A stretch of 64,000 nucleotides of DNA from Oscillospiraceae bacterium (GCA_015065965.1 SVPH01000002.1:56656-120655); one strand, 5' to 3'. Shown: positions 43,572 through 52,445, counted from the first letter of the stretch. The notes: generated by a model from the letters alone, not told the origin. Made by a program: numbers and translations.

Positions 43572-45209
43572 ATGCAAACTTTTATTAAATTCTTGCTTAC
43601 GGTTTTTACTTCATTTTCAATTTTTTGTTCAAACCTGCTTTTCCCTGCTACCGTTTATCCCGAGAGTGATAATTTTGATTTTTCTTTTCTTCAATACCCC
43701 GATGAAGCCATCGTCACCCTTGAAGAAGCAGGGCTTACCGAGCAGGAACTTGTGGGCCGCGCATCGGCTCAGTTGCCCGAATATGTTCAATCGGGCGGAT
43801 ATGATGATATCAACGGAATTATTATTTCTCCGTATTATACAGCAAAAGTAAGCAACACGGAAATTCCTGTGTATGCTTCAGTTGTTTTTATCCGTGTGGA
43901 TGATACGGGAACGCTTCATTCTTTTTCCGAAATTTATGTTGATACAAGCAAAGATTTTTCGTTCAACATCGAAATAACAGGAGCGGATGTTGCGCTTAAA
44001 AACGCCATCGTTTTACCCGAATCTCACGGCGTAAAAGCACATTGTTCAGATAATAAGGTAACAGCATCAATTAGTAAAGCCGGCATATACACTTTTCTTT
44101 TTAACGACGCAAATCAATATTACGGGTATACTCTTATTGTGCGTGAAAAAATCGACGAGGATGCTGAAATTGCAGAATATATTGAAGAATACGGCGAAGA
44201 TAATGTAATCGTTCTTGACAAGGGCGTTTATGAATATGATTATGTCAATTTTGTTGCTCAGAATAATCAGGTAATCTATCTCAGAGAAGGAGCATATGTT
44301 ATTGCAAATCACCTTTATGATATAGATTGCGCAGAGGATGAGAACAAATACTTTGAACCGAGCGCACCCGGACATAATGCAATCGGGCTTACAAGATATC
44401 CGTTCCTGAATTTCTTCAATTGTAATAATTTAACCCTTACAGGCAGGGGAGTAATTGATATGACCCGTCTTGACAGGCGTGAGCGCCGCGGTGTGGTTTT
44501 CACTAACTGTAACAATATCAATGTAAGCGGCATCAAGATTATAAATTCTCCCGAATGGTCATTTATTTCCTATTGTTGCACCAATGTAAATATTGAGCAG
44601 GTTGATATTATAGGAAACCGCGGAAATTGCGACGGATTTGCAATATGCAACAGCCATAATGTAAAAGTAAACGATTGTTTTGCAAGAGTAGCAGATGATA
44701 CATTTGAGGTAAAAGCGCTCGGCGGTGTAATGGACAGCAAAAACATTGCTTTTACAAACTGTATTGCATGGGGCGGTTATGCAAGATGCTTTGGCATAAC
44801 CGGTGAAGTAAACAAAAAGATTTCCGATGTTACTTTCCGTGACTGTGCTGTCGTTTACCGTGACGGCATCTGGAACAATGACAGAATAGGTTCTCTCGTG
44901 GTTGTTGCAGAACAGACAGAGGGCAGTATTGATGGTGTCTTTTTTGAGAATATAGAAATATTCCGCGATGAAGGCAGACCGATTCTTGTAAAAATTTATG
45001 ATGAGGAAGCGGAGAATTTCGAGATTAAAAATATTGTTTTCAGAAATATTTCTTATACATCCTATATGAAGCCGAAAATAGCAGGAACAAACAGTAATAC
45101 AAATACCGTGCAAGTAGAACTTGAAAATATTACTGCCTTCGGCAAACGATTGACCAATCCGCAGTTGATATTTAACATCGGCAGATATTGCAAAGTAACA
45201 TCCCGATAA
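43572..45209 (+). CDS. Secreted right-handed beta-helix protein, GH28/GH49-like
   Basis: A 545-aa protein. The hydrophobic N-terminus (MQTFIKFLLTVFTSFSIFCS) exports or anchors it. A beta domain (about 60-195) precedes the beta-helix (about 205-540) with asparagine-rich coils (FFNCNNLTLTGRGVID, FTNCNNINVSGIKI). The catalytic core resembles polygalacturonases: N-C-D354-G and A-D375-D376 fit NTDG and GDD. The usual GHG histidine is not seen; the matching place reads CFGITGEV, so substrate or mechanism may differ. Expected role: cutting a pectin-like or other acidic polysaccharide. It is a single gene followed by a repeat hairpin. Confidence 0.85.
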   Translation: MQTFIKFLLTVFTSFSIFCSNLLFPATVYPESDNFDFSFLQYPDEAIVTLEEAGLTEQELVGRASAQLPEYVQSGGYDDINGIIISPYYTAKVSNTEIPVYASVVFIRVDDTGTLHSFSEIYVDTSKDFSFNIEITGADVALKNAIVLPESHGVKAHCSDNKVTASISKAGIYTFLFNDANQYYGYTLIVREKIDEDAEIAEYIEEYGEDNVIVLDKGVYEYDYVNFVAQNNQVIYLREGAYVIANHLYDIDCAEDENKYFEPSAPGHNAIGLTRYPFLNFFNCNNLTLTGRGVIDMTRLDRRERRGVVFTNCNNINVSGIKIINSPEWSFISYCCTNVNIEQVDIIGNRGNCDGFAICNSHNVKVNDCFARVADDTFEVKALGGVMDSKNIAFTNCIAWGGYARCFGITGEVNKKISDVTFRDCAVVYRDGIWNNDRIGSLVVVAEQTEGSIDGVFFENIEIFRDEGRPILVKIYDEEAENFEIKNIVFRNISYTSYMKPKIAGTNSNTNTVQVELENITAFGKRLTNPQLIFNIGRYCKVTSR

Positions 45210-45261
45210 CGGAAAAAGAATTCTGTGTTTTTTATACATGTATTAATATAGAAAAATAATC

Positions 45262-45375
45262 GTTTCTGCTATAACGGCAGGGGAAAAACCATACAAACAA
45301 AACCACCTCAATTGATGCGCAAATTAGCACCGATAAGAGGTGGTTTAATGTTTTTGTGAGGAGAGTTTGATAAAT
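45262..45375. repeat. Hairpin repeat copy A
   Basis: Core: AAACCACCTC (45300-45309) pairs perfectly with GAGGTGGTTT (45337-45346). The loop ends in AGCACCGATA (45326-45335). Flanking similarity to copy C (CGGCAG-GGAAA to the left) and copy D (AATGTTTTT-TGA, then GA-AAATT to the right) extends the element. It separates convergent genes, so it may also terminate both. Confidence 0.8.
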
Positions 45376-45388
45376 TGGAATTTGTCAA

Positions 45389-45706
45389 TCAAAAAACACC
45401 GTTATTATATTTTTTCTGCACGCAAAAAATGCAGATAAATCCGATTATTAATCCAACAATTAATACTGCAACCGCAACCAATGCAATCTTTTCCGAATCT
45501 CCCAGCAGACTTACTATTCCGCTGAGCAAAAGTGCCGTTGAGATAACAAACATAGCTTTTCCAAAAGATTTTCCATATGCGGATTTATCGGTAACGTTTG
45601 TTTGATGATAATCATGAATCAAATTGGTTTTTCCCCGATATATTGCAACACCAATCACACCAAAAAGTGTCGATGTCAAAAACATAATTATCGAATATGT
45701 AATCAT
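45389..45706 (-). CDS. DUF3784 family small membrane protein
   Basis: A 105-aa protein with three hydrophobic helices (about 4-22, 48-68, 74-95) and the conserved loop RGKTNLIHDYHQTNVTDK, then YGKSFGKAM, typical of DUF3784. Function unknown. GAGGAAACATT precedes the ATG. It lies 36 nt downstream of the TetR gene on the same strand and is probably co-transcribed with it. Confidence 0.85.
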   Translation of the reverse strand: MITYSIIMFLTSTLFGVIGVAIYRGKTNLIHDYHQTNVTDKSAYGKSFGKAMFVISTALLLSGIVSLLGDSEKIALVAVAVLIVGLIIGFICIFCVQKKYNNGVF

Positions 45707-45742
45707 AATGTTTCCTCGTCAAATTCTTATTTATCAAACTTA

Positions 45743-46288
45743 TTATTTTGTTACAACCGATGAACCGTTTTTGGATATATTCCAGATGAATTCCGCTATA
45801 TCTTCGGGTGATTCCTGCATACCGTTTCTGACCCAGCATTCAAGTGCGGCGGCGCTGCCCATAATCGTATAAGCCGAAACCATATGCTTGTAATTATCCG
45901 AGAGATTGTTGTTTTCGGATTTCATTTTGTTCATGTTGAATCTGTTTGTCATAATGAAAACACGGTTCATTATTTTTGAACTCAGGTGTTTTGAAAAAAT
46001 GATGTTTGAAAGTGTATGATTTGCTTTGAGCATACGGCAGACAACAGTTATCGCTTCAACGGTTGTGTTGCTTTCGTTGAGCGATTCGTCAACGGAGTTT
46101 ATAAGGCTGTTTTCAATGCTTTCATAAAGCTCGGAAACGCTTGAATAATGGGAATAAAACGTGTTTCTGTTAACCGTTGCTTTTCTGCAAAGCTCCGTCG
46201 GAGTTATCTTTTCAACGGGTTTATCTTTCATCAGTTCAAAAAGTGCGTTTTCAAGCATCTTCTTTGTTCTTTTTATTCTTATGTCCAT
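45743..46288 (-). CDS. TetR family transcriptional repressor
   Basis: A 181-aa regulator. The N-terminal helix-turn-helix is clear: RIKRTKKMLENALFELM, then ITPTELCRKATVNRNTFYSHY. The ligand-binding C-terminal domain is variable. It is transcribed away from the GPH transporter gene, and a perfect inverted repeat lies between them (46314-46342), so it most likely represses the transporter-sulfatase operon and perhaps itself. The inducer is probably the transported sugar or a product (inference). Confidence 0.92.
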   Translation of the reverse strand: MDIRIKRTKKMLENALFELMKDKPVEKITPTELCRKATVNRNTFYSHYSSVSELYESIENSLINSVDESLNESNTTVEAITVVCRMLKANHTLSNIIFSKHLSSKIMNRVFIMTNRFNMNKMKSENNNLSDNYKHMVSAYTIMGSAAALECWVRNGMQESPEDIAEFIWNISKNGSSVVTK

Positions 46289-46313
46289 TTAACGAACACT
46301 TCCTCTTATATCC

Positions 46314-46342
46314 GTTCGATAAGAAGCAGTTACTTATCGAAC
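46314..46342. promoter_or_regulatory. Putative TetR operator
   Basis: GTTCGATAAG (46314-46323), 9-nt spacer, CTTATCGAAC (46333-46342): perfect 10-bp arms in the divergent tetR/transporter gap, ending 6 bp before the transporter promoter's -35. Confidence 0.8.
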
Positions 46343-46348
46343 AGTCTG

Positions 46349-46377
46349 TTGATTATCTTTATATTCAGTAGTATAAT
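46349..46377 (+). promoter_or_regulatory. Promoter of the transporter-sulfatase operon
   Basis: TTGATT, 17-bp spacer, TATAAT at 46372-46377; start expected near 46384. The adjoining operator would let TetR block RNA polymerase. Confidence 0.75.
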
Positions 46378-46412
46378 TTAATCAAATAAATTTGTCAACG
46401 GAGGCGGAAAAC

Positions 46413-48140
46413 TTGAAAGTTTTATCTTCAAAATTATTTGAGTCCCGTATTCAAAGTTACAACACAACCGCAAAAGAAAAGTTTCTCGGTTATCTTATCG
46501 GACCCGCAGGTGCTTTGCTCGTAAATGCACTTCTTGCGCAGGGATTTCTCAATGTATTCTATACCGATGAACTTGGTATGAGCGGTGTATGGGGCGGAAT
46601 GTTCCTTGTTGTTTTTCCTGTTCTGTCAAAAATTCTCGATGCGATAACAAACCTGATAATGGGTGCAATTATCGACAGAACTAAAACTGTTCAGGGCAAG
46701 GCAAGACCGTGGCTACTGCTTTCAATTCCTCTTGTAGTTTTGTGCGGAGTTCTTTTGTATTTTGTTCCCACTCACGCGTCAACAACTGTAAAGGCAATCT
46801 ACATAATTTTCACATACAATCTGTACTATTGCTTCGCATTTACTATGTATAACATCACTCATATGATGATGGTTCCGCTTTCAACACGAAACGATATGCA
46901 GAGAAGTCAGCTTGCGGTGTTCAACAATGTTGCAAATATCGCAATAACAGGCATTCTTGTTGCTCTTCTTTTTCCGATGCTTGTTCTTCCGAAAATCAAG
47001 GGCGATATTGATGCGTGGGTAACATTTATGACGGTTGCGGCAATAATAATGCTGCCCGTTATGCTCCTTGAATACTACTTTACAAAAGAAAGAGTTACTC
47101 TTGAAAACCCTGAAAAAGCGTCAGAGGATAACATAGCCTTTAAAGAAAAAATCAAGGCCTGTATGCAAAACAAAAACTGGTGGATTCTCGTTGCTTTCTG
47201 GCTTTTCTATTGGGTAGGTCAGCTTACACGTTCAAATGCCATGACATACTATGCAAACTGGGTGCTCGGCAGCACATACGCCGACGGTATAACACAGACA
47301 CTTCTCAATGTTATCGGCGGTCTGCCCATGGGTATAGGCATATTCCTTGTATGGCCCTTATCAAAGAAATTCGGTAAAAAGACAGTTACTGCAACAGGCT
47401 TTATTCTCTGCGTAGTCGGCGACATTATTACTTTTATTGCACCCGATAATCTTGTTACCGTTCTTATCGGTCAGTTCATTATGAATATGGGTATCGTGCC
47501 TGCCGCCTATGTTTTCCCTGCGCTTATGGCAGGCGTTTTTGATGAGATTGAGTATAAACACGGTTTCCGCTGTGACGGTGTTGCAACGAGCGTTATCAAC
47601 TCGATGAACACCATTGCCGTCGGCTTGAGCATCGGCATTTTCAATCTCCTTATCAGAGGCTATATTCAGCCTGAATTTGATGCCGCAGGCAACTGCATTA
47701 CAACCCAGCCCGATTCAGTTATATCAGCAATTGTCTGGGCGTTTGTCGGTATGAATATATTCATTCACGCAGGCCTTGCAATTCTTCTGCGTTTCCTTGA
47801 CGTTGAACTGAAATTACCTGCAATTCAAAAAATTATCCGTCAGAGACAGATTGATAAATGTAAGGCAAGCGGAGAGGAATGGGTTGAGCCTGCCGAAAAA
47901 GCAAGAATCATTCAGGAAGAACTTGACGCCAAGGCAATTGAATCATTCAAAGTCGAACTCAAAGAAAAGTGTGCAAAGAACAGTAAACTTAATTATGAGG
48001 CTGAACTTGAAAAATATATGCAAAAGTTCAGAGAACAGAAAGAAAAGGCAAGAATAAAAGCCGAAAAAGAATTGCGAGACGAGGCTGAATATTCACGCAA
48101 AATGGAAGAACAGGCAAGGAAAAAGGGAGTGAAGATATGA
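46413..48140 (+). CDS. GPH-family sugar:cation symporter with long cytoplasmic tail
   Basis: A 575-aa transporter of the glycoside-pentoside-hexuronide group: about 12 helices, D/R motif in DAITNLIMGAIIDRTKTVQGKARPWLL (two adjoining blocks) and DEIEYKHGFRCDGVATSV in the second half. GPH carriers import glycosides or uronides with Na+ or H+. After the last helix the protein has an unusual charged tail of about 110 residues rich in E, K and R, probably coiled coil. Start: TTG at 46413 with GGAGG 8 nt upstream; the TTG at 46392 precedes the ribosome site. Its stop overlaps the sulfatase start by 4 nt. Confidence 0.92.
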   Translation: MKVLSSKLFESRIQSYNTTAKEKFLGYLIGPAGALLVNALLAQGFLNVFYTDELGMSGVWGGMFLVVFPVLSKILDAITNLIMGAIIDRTKTVQGKARPWLLLSIPLVVLCGVLLYFVPTHASTTVKAIYIIFTYNLYYCFAFTMYNITHMMMVPLSTRNDMQRSQLAVFNNVANIAITGILVALLFPMLVLPKIKGDIDAWVTFMTVAAIIMLPVMLLEYYFTKERVTLENPEKASEDNIAFKEKIKACMQNKNWWILVAFWLFYWVGQLTRSNAMTYYANWVLGSTYADGITQTLLNVIGGLPMGIGIFLVWPLSKKFGKKTVTATGFILCVVGDIITFIAPDNLVTVLIGQFIMNMGIVPAAYVFPALMAGVFDEIEYKHGFRCDGVATSVINSMNTIAVGLSIGIFNLLIRGYIQPEFDAAGNCITTQPDSVISAIVWAFVGMNIFIHAGLAILLRFLDVELKLPAIQKIIRQRQIDKCKASGEEWVEPAEKARIIQEELDAKAIESFKVELKEKCAKNSKLNYEAELEKYMQKFREQKEKARIKAEKELRDEAEYSRKMEEQARKKGVKI

Positions 48141-49756
48141 ACCGCAGACCCGATATTATAGTCATCAATCCTGACCAGATGAGGGCAGATTCTCTGCATC
48201 ATCTTGGTAACCTTGCTTCATATACACCCAACCTTGATACTCTTGCTGATGAGGGTGTCAGTTTCAGCAACGCTTTCTCTCAGAATCCCGTGTGTGTACC
48301 GTCAAGATGCTCGTTTATGACAGGAACCTATCCTCACACAAACGGTCACCGTACAATGAGTTATCTGCTCCGTCAGGGTGAGGATAATCTTTACCGCATA
48401 CTCAAAAACAGCGGATACTATGTCTGGACAAGCGGCAGAGGTGACTGCCTTGCAGGGCAACAGACAAGGTGGCTTAAAGAATGCACAAGCGAAATATATA
48501 ACAAATGCGGCAAGAAACCGAAGGATGAAGGCAGAGGCGAAAAGGGAGATAAAAGATACCTTAGTTTTTACAGAGGCGAAATTACAAACGTAGAATCTGA
48601 CGGTATGTGCCATGATAACGATTGGGTGTGGACAAAAGGCTGTGAAGATTTAATCAGAAAAACGAAACCCGATGAGCCGATTTTTGCGTTTCTCGGTCTT
48701 AATAATCCGCATCCGCCATACCACGCAGAAAAGAGATTCCTTGATTTGATTGACGAATCAAAAATTCCGCCTGCAAAAGCGCCGTCAAAGCCCGAAGATA
48801 AAAAGCCGTCGATGCAGTATGAACTTTGCGATGCGCTCGGAATTGCTGATTGGGATACTGAAAACATAACTGCTCTGCGAAAGACTTATCTTGCCCAATG
48901 CGCAAGGATTGATGAGATGACAGGCAGAATTATTCAGGCGCTCAAAGATACGGGCAGATATGATAATGCTGCAATTTTCTTTTTTTCCGATCACGGAGAT
49001 TTTACTGCTGATTACGGTATACCCGAAAAAGCACAGAATCTGTTTGACGATTGCCTTGTGAACGTTCCTCTTATTGTAAAACTTCCGAAGTATATGCAAA
49101 CAGATAACGGCATAAATGATAATCCTGTTGAACTTATTGATTTCTTTGCAACTGTTCTTGATATTACAAAAGCAGAGGCATCATATACTCATTTTGGCCG
49201 TTCACTTGTTGATACAATAGCCGACAAATCAGTTTCCGTGCGTGATTTTGTTTGCAGTGAGGGCGGCAGATTGATGAGCGAATCCCATTGCACCGAAGAG
49301 GTTGAAAATTATTTCGGAGTTGTTGCCGATGAATATGCGCCTAGAATTAACATTCAGCAGAAGAATGACGGTCAGCACACCAAGGCGGTTATGATTCGTT
49401 CAAAGGATTATAAATATGTTATGCGGCTTTATGAAACCGATGAATTCTATGATCTCTCAAAGGGTGAAGAAATAAACGAAATAGATAATCCTGAATATTC
49501 AGCAATAATTGCCGATATGCGTTCAAAGCTTCTTGAGTGGATGCTTGAAACGGCGGACAGCGTGCCGAAAGATAAAGACGCCCGTTTTCCCGATGACTTC
49601 TATCTCGGAACAGTCAATGCAATGGCAGGCTTCAAAGTATCACCGCTTATAAAAGGAATTATGTATCTGACACGCAATGATTTTTCTTCGCTGATTAACA
49701 AAGCGATAAAGTTGCTCAAAATTGATACAAACGGATTTTATAACAATAAAAAGTAA
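48137..49756 (+). CDS. Cytoplasmic type I sulfatase
   Basis: A 539-aa alkaline-phosphatase-superfamily sulfatase. The active-site motif C53-V-P-S-R57 lies in NPVCVPSRCSFMTGTYPHTNGH; C53 must be oxidised to formylglycine by a maturase not present here. Other metal and substrate residues: INPDQMRAD near the start and FFFSDHGDFTADYG. There is no signal peptide, so it should act inside the cell. Translational coupling to the GPH transporter suggests imported sulfated sugars are the substrate. It could be a related phosphohydrolase, but CxPSR favours sulfatase. Confidence 0.93.
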   Translation: MNRRPDIIVINPDQMRADSLHHLGNLASYTPNLDTLADEGVSFSNAFSQNPVCVPSRCSFMTGTYPHTNGHRTMSYLLRQGEDNLYRILKNSGYYVWTSGRGDCLAGQQTRWLKECTSEIYNKCGKKPKDEGRGEKGDKRYLSFYRGEITNVESDGMCHDNDWVWTKGCEDLIRKTKPDEPIFAFLGLNNPHPPYHAEKRFLDLIDESKIPPAKAPSKPEDKKPSMQYELCDALGIADWDTENITALRKTYLAQCARIDEMTGRIIQALKDTGRYDNAAIFFFSDHGDFTADYGIPEKAQNLFDDCLVNVPLIVKLPKYMQTDNGINDNPVELIDFFATVLDITKAEASYTHFGRSLVDTIADKSVSVRDFVCSEGGRLMSESHCTEEVENYFGVVADEYAPRINIQQKNDGQHTKAVMIRSKDYKYVMRLYETDEFYDLSKGEEINEIDNPEYSAIIADMRSKLLEWMLETADSVPKDKDARFPDDFYLGTVNAMAGFKVSPLIKGIMYLTRNDFSSLINKAIKLLKIDTNGFYNNKK

Positions 49757-49805
49757 TTGAAAAACCACTTCATTATGCGTAAAGCACAGTGAAGTGGTTT
49801 GCTGT
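49755..49805. repeat. Hairpin repeat copy B (short version)
   Basis: AAACCACTTCA (49762-49772) pairs perfectly with TGAAGTGGTTT (49790-49800). The loop shares ATGCG-x-AAA and AGCAC with copy A but lacks CGATA. It lies between the convergent sulfatase and MATE genes and should terminate transcription. Confidence 0.75.
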
Positions 49806-49806
49806 T

Positions 49807-51201
49807 TTATAAGGGTTTATTATGATGTAGTTTAGTTTGCTCGGATTTATCTTTTTTCCACCTGCCCGATAAAAAGAAGATAAGTCCGATAACTATAGGC
49901 ATATAGCCTGCAATGGCATCGCCGTACCAGAAACCCTGGCAACCCATTCCAACCACAAAGCCAAGCAGAGCCGAAATGCCGATACGGCTTATCATACCGT
50001 CAATGATGGCAACGGCAAAGTTCAGTTTGGCATTGCCTGAACCGTTCATAAGGGAAAAACTCACGGAACGGGTGGCGGAACCGTACATATTGAGAATTGC
50101 CGGAAGAACAACTATGGATGCTATAGCAAGCACTTCCTCGTCACCGGTGAACATTCTGAAGATAGGCTCGGAGAAGAAAAACAATGCAGCAGCAAGAACA
50201 GTGGAGATAAGAACGCTGCTATATAATACAACTTTCATAATTTTTGGCACACGGTCATATTTTTTTGCGCCAAGACTCTGACCGACCATTGTGCTGCCGG
50301 CGGTGGTGAATGACTGAGAAACAATGCCGATCATCATATTAATTTTGTTGTAGAGTCCTGAGAGTGCCGAAAAGACAACGCCGTAAAGATTAATCCACGA
50401 TGTAAGAACAATCTTTGAAAGGTTAATTGCTGCAGATTGGATTGCCATAGGTACGCCGAGAGCCACCAGTTTTTTAAATGCCTGAGGGTCGATTTTGAAA
50501 GAGGCAGGTTTGAAGTCGAATCCAAAACTATCTTTATTTATGAATAAATATGTAAGTGCAATAACGAAACTTAATCCCTGCGAAATAACAGTTGCCAATG
50601 CTGCGCCGAAAACCTCCATATTTAAACCTGCAACAAACAAAAGGTCGAGCACTATGTTAACCACTGCAGCAATGGCAATGAATACAAACGGTCGGCGGCT
50701 GTCACCCATACCTCGAAGAATTGCGCTTATGATATTATAACCGTAAATGAAGAACAATCCGAAAATACAGGTAACGGTATAGTCCATTGTGAAAGCGTAG
50801 GATTCAATAGGGGTGTTGAGTAAATCAAGCATTAAGTTACGGATGAAATAACAACCGACGGAAATAACAAGCGATATACCCAGAAGGAAGGTGAACATAG
50901 TACCTATTGTCTTTCGGACGTCATCCATACGCTTTGCGCCCACATCCTGTGAGATGAGCACCTGACCTGCAGATGAGAATCCCATAGCAACGAAGGTTAA
51001 CAGATGAAGAACATCGCCTCCGATAGAAACGGCTGACATACCCTCGCCGCCGATATATTGACCGACAATGATCATATCAACAATATTATATATTGCTTGA
51101 AGTGCGTTTGAAACGAATAACGGAAATGCGAATTTGAGCAGCAGTTTGGTGACACTGCCGTTTGTAAGGTCAGTGACCATAGTTGATTTTTGTTTAGACA
51201 T
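49807..51201 (-). CDS. MATE family efflux transporter
   Basis: A 464-aa MATE/NorM-like exporter with 12 helices in two halves (GSVTKLLLKFAFPLFVSNAL, DMIIVGQYIGGEGMSAVSIG; second half VALGVPMAIQSAAINLSKIV). It exports cationic compounds using Na+ or H+; substrate unknown. GAGGAAA precedes the ATG. Own promoter; convergent with the sulfatase gene. Confidence 0.93.
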   Translation of the reverse strand: MSKQKSTMVTDLTNGSVTKLLLKFAFPLFVSNALQAIYNIVDMIIVGQYIGGEGMSAVSIGGDVLHLLTFVAMGFSSAGQVLISQDVGAKRMDDVRKTIGTMFTFLLGISLVISVGCYFIRNLMLDLLNTPIESYAFTMDYTVTCIFGLFFIYGYNIISAILRGMGDSRRPFVFIAIAAVVNIVLDLLFVAGLNMEVFGAALATVISQGLSFVIALTYLFINKDSFGFDFKPASFKIDPQAFKKLVALGVPMAIQSAAINLSKIVLTSWINLYGVVFSALSGLYNKINMMIGIVSQSFTTAGSTMVGQSLGAKKYDRVPKIMKVVLYSSVLISTVLAAALFFFSEPIFRMFTGDEEVLAIASIVVLPAILNMYGSATRSVSFSLMNGSGNAKLNFAVAIIDGMISRIGISALLGFVVGMGCQGFWYGDAIAGYMPIVIGLIFFLSGRWKKDKSEQTKLHHNKPL

Positions 51202-51242
51202 ATGATTTCCTCTTTTTATGTAAACACAAAATTGCTGTGCTA

Positions 51243-51270
51243 ATTATATCATAAATGCAACAAAATACAA
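51243..51270 (-). promoter_or_regulatory. Promoter of the MATE gene
   Basis: Minus strand: TTGTAT, 16-bp spacer, TATAAT; 42 bp before the ATG. Confidence 0.65.
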
Positions 51271-51293
51271 CCTGAATTTTATTGCTGATAATA

Positions 51294-51320
51294 TAAAAAA
51301 AGCCCACAGATTTGTGGGTT
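51294..51320 (-). terminator. Minus-strand terminator upstream of the MATE promoter
   Basis: Minus strand: AACCCACA-AATC-TGTGGGCT followed by TTTTTTT. It would stop transcripts arriving from the SGNH gene or from a small transcript between 51321 and 51463. Confidence 0.75.
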
Positions 51321-51462
51321 ACAGTGTTGTTTATTGTAATGTTTATCAACCGACGGATTAATGCGTAAAAATCCTATTCGTCAAGTTTATCTGCGGCAAG
51401 TCTTAAGCCTTTGCCGAAACATTGGAAGTGAAACGGTCACTTTTGCAGTTTAAATTCTACTC

Positions 51463-51560
51463 AATCGGCAGAGGAAAGAGCAGAACCTACAAAACCACCT
51501 CAATCAATGCAAAAACGAGCACCGATAAGAGGTGGTTTGATGTTGGATAGTTTATCTGTT
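51463..51560. repeat. Hairpin repeat copy C
   Basis: AAACCACCTC (51492-51501) pairs with GAGGTGGTTT (51529-51538). The loop contains AGCACCGATA just before the right arm, as in copies A and D. The left flank (TCGGCAGAGGAAA) matches copy A (ACGGCAGGGGAAA). It ends by the SGNH stop codon and may terminate that gene. Confidence 0.8.
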
Positions 51561-51563
51561 AAT

Positions 51564-52415
51564 TTATGAGAATATTCCTGCAAAGAAACCGTATATAACT
51601 GAAATTGCATGGAACAAGTTTCCTGCAAGTCGGAGTGACATTGTGAAAATTACAGGAATTTCAATATCTACACCTTTTTCTGCAATAACGGGAGAGGTAT
51701 TGCTTCCAAACTCAAGTTCTTCAAGTTTGTCAAGAATAACGTTTGCTATAATTTCATTGCCCTGTGCGCTGGGATGAATTTCATCATCAGCAAAGTTTGC
51801 CATATCATCACCAAGTGCCGAGGCAACGTCAACAATAACAATTTCACCCGGATTTTCAGCGTTATAGCGTTCTATTGCGGCATTGATTCTGTCTGCACCT
51901 TCCTGATAAGGCTCTCTCAAATAGCCAGACTGAGGATTATAAAGTGTCTGCATAAGAATAACCGCATCTGAATTATGAGAATTTATGATATCAACTATTT
52001 CGCAGAAATTAGTGTAAAAACCGTCTGCAATTCTGTCGAATTCGCTGTGGTCGCTGAGAACAATTGAGTCAAACATAAGACCAATCAGATTGCTCATAAG
52101 AAAATCATTGCCGCCGATTGAAATACTGATTATATCTGCTTTCTTCAGGTCAGCGATAACCGTTTCATCTTTAAGACGGTTAATGAGATTTGTTGTTGTA
52201 TGACCGGGAATTGCGTGGTTTGCGTAATCGTATCCGTTGGTATCAGAAACGATTTTTCCGTAGCAGGCATTACGGGAATTTGTAATGCCTGAGCCGTAGG
52301 CTATTGAATCGCCGAGCACAAGGTAGAACGGTTTTTCGGTTTCTGCATATACGCAAACCGTGAACATACAGAAAATCATTGCAATGCTTAAAATAATAGT
52401 TGTGATTTTTTTCAT
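51564..52415 (-). CDS. Secreted SGNH/GDSL esterase
   Basis: A 283-aa secreted hydrolase. Signal peptide 1-24 (KKITTIILSIAMIFCMF, cut near VYAE). Catalytic blocks: YLVLGDSIAYG (Ser37), SISIGGNDF (Gly/Asn oxyanion) and DDEIHPSAQG (Asp-x-x-His). SGNH enzymes of this size are often carbohydrate acetylesterases or lipases; the neighbourhood favours deacetylation of a polysaccharide. After residue 250 comes a hydrophobic tail (FTMSLRLAGNLFHAI, YGFFAGIFS) not needed for the fold. It diverges from the GH3 gene. Confidence 0.93.
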   Translation of the reverse strand: MKKITTIILSIAMIFCMFTVCVYAETEKPFYLVLGDSIAYGSGITNSRNACYGKIVSDTNGYDYANHAIPGHTTTNLINRLKDETVIADLKKADIISISIGGNDFLMSNLIGLMFDSIVLSDHSEFDRIADGFYTNFCEIVDIINSHNSDAVILMQTLYNPQSGYLREPYQEGADRINAAIERYNAENPGEIVIVDVASALGDDMANFADDEIHPSAQGNEIIANVILDKLEELEFGSNTSPVIAEKGVDIEIPVIFTMSLRLAGNLFHAISVIYGFFAGIFS

Positions 52416-52445
52416 TTTATATTTCCTCCTATTTCCTTTATTTTT

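Larger units (their letters stand above)
51202..51563. other. 362-bp intergenic region with promoter, orphan terminator and repeat copy C
   Basis: No supported gene. From left: MATE promoter (51243-51270), a minus-strand terminator (51294-51320), about 140 bp of unexplained sequence with stop codons in the minus frames I read, and hairpin repeat C. The unexplained part could be an untranslated tail of the SGNH transcript, a small RNA or gene debris. Confidence 0.6.
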
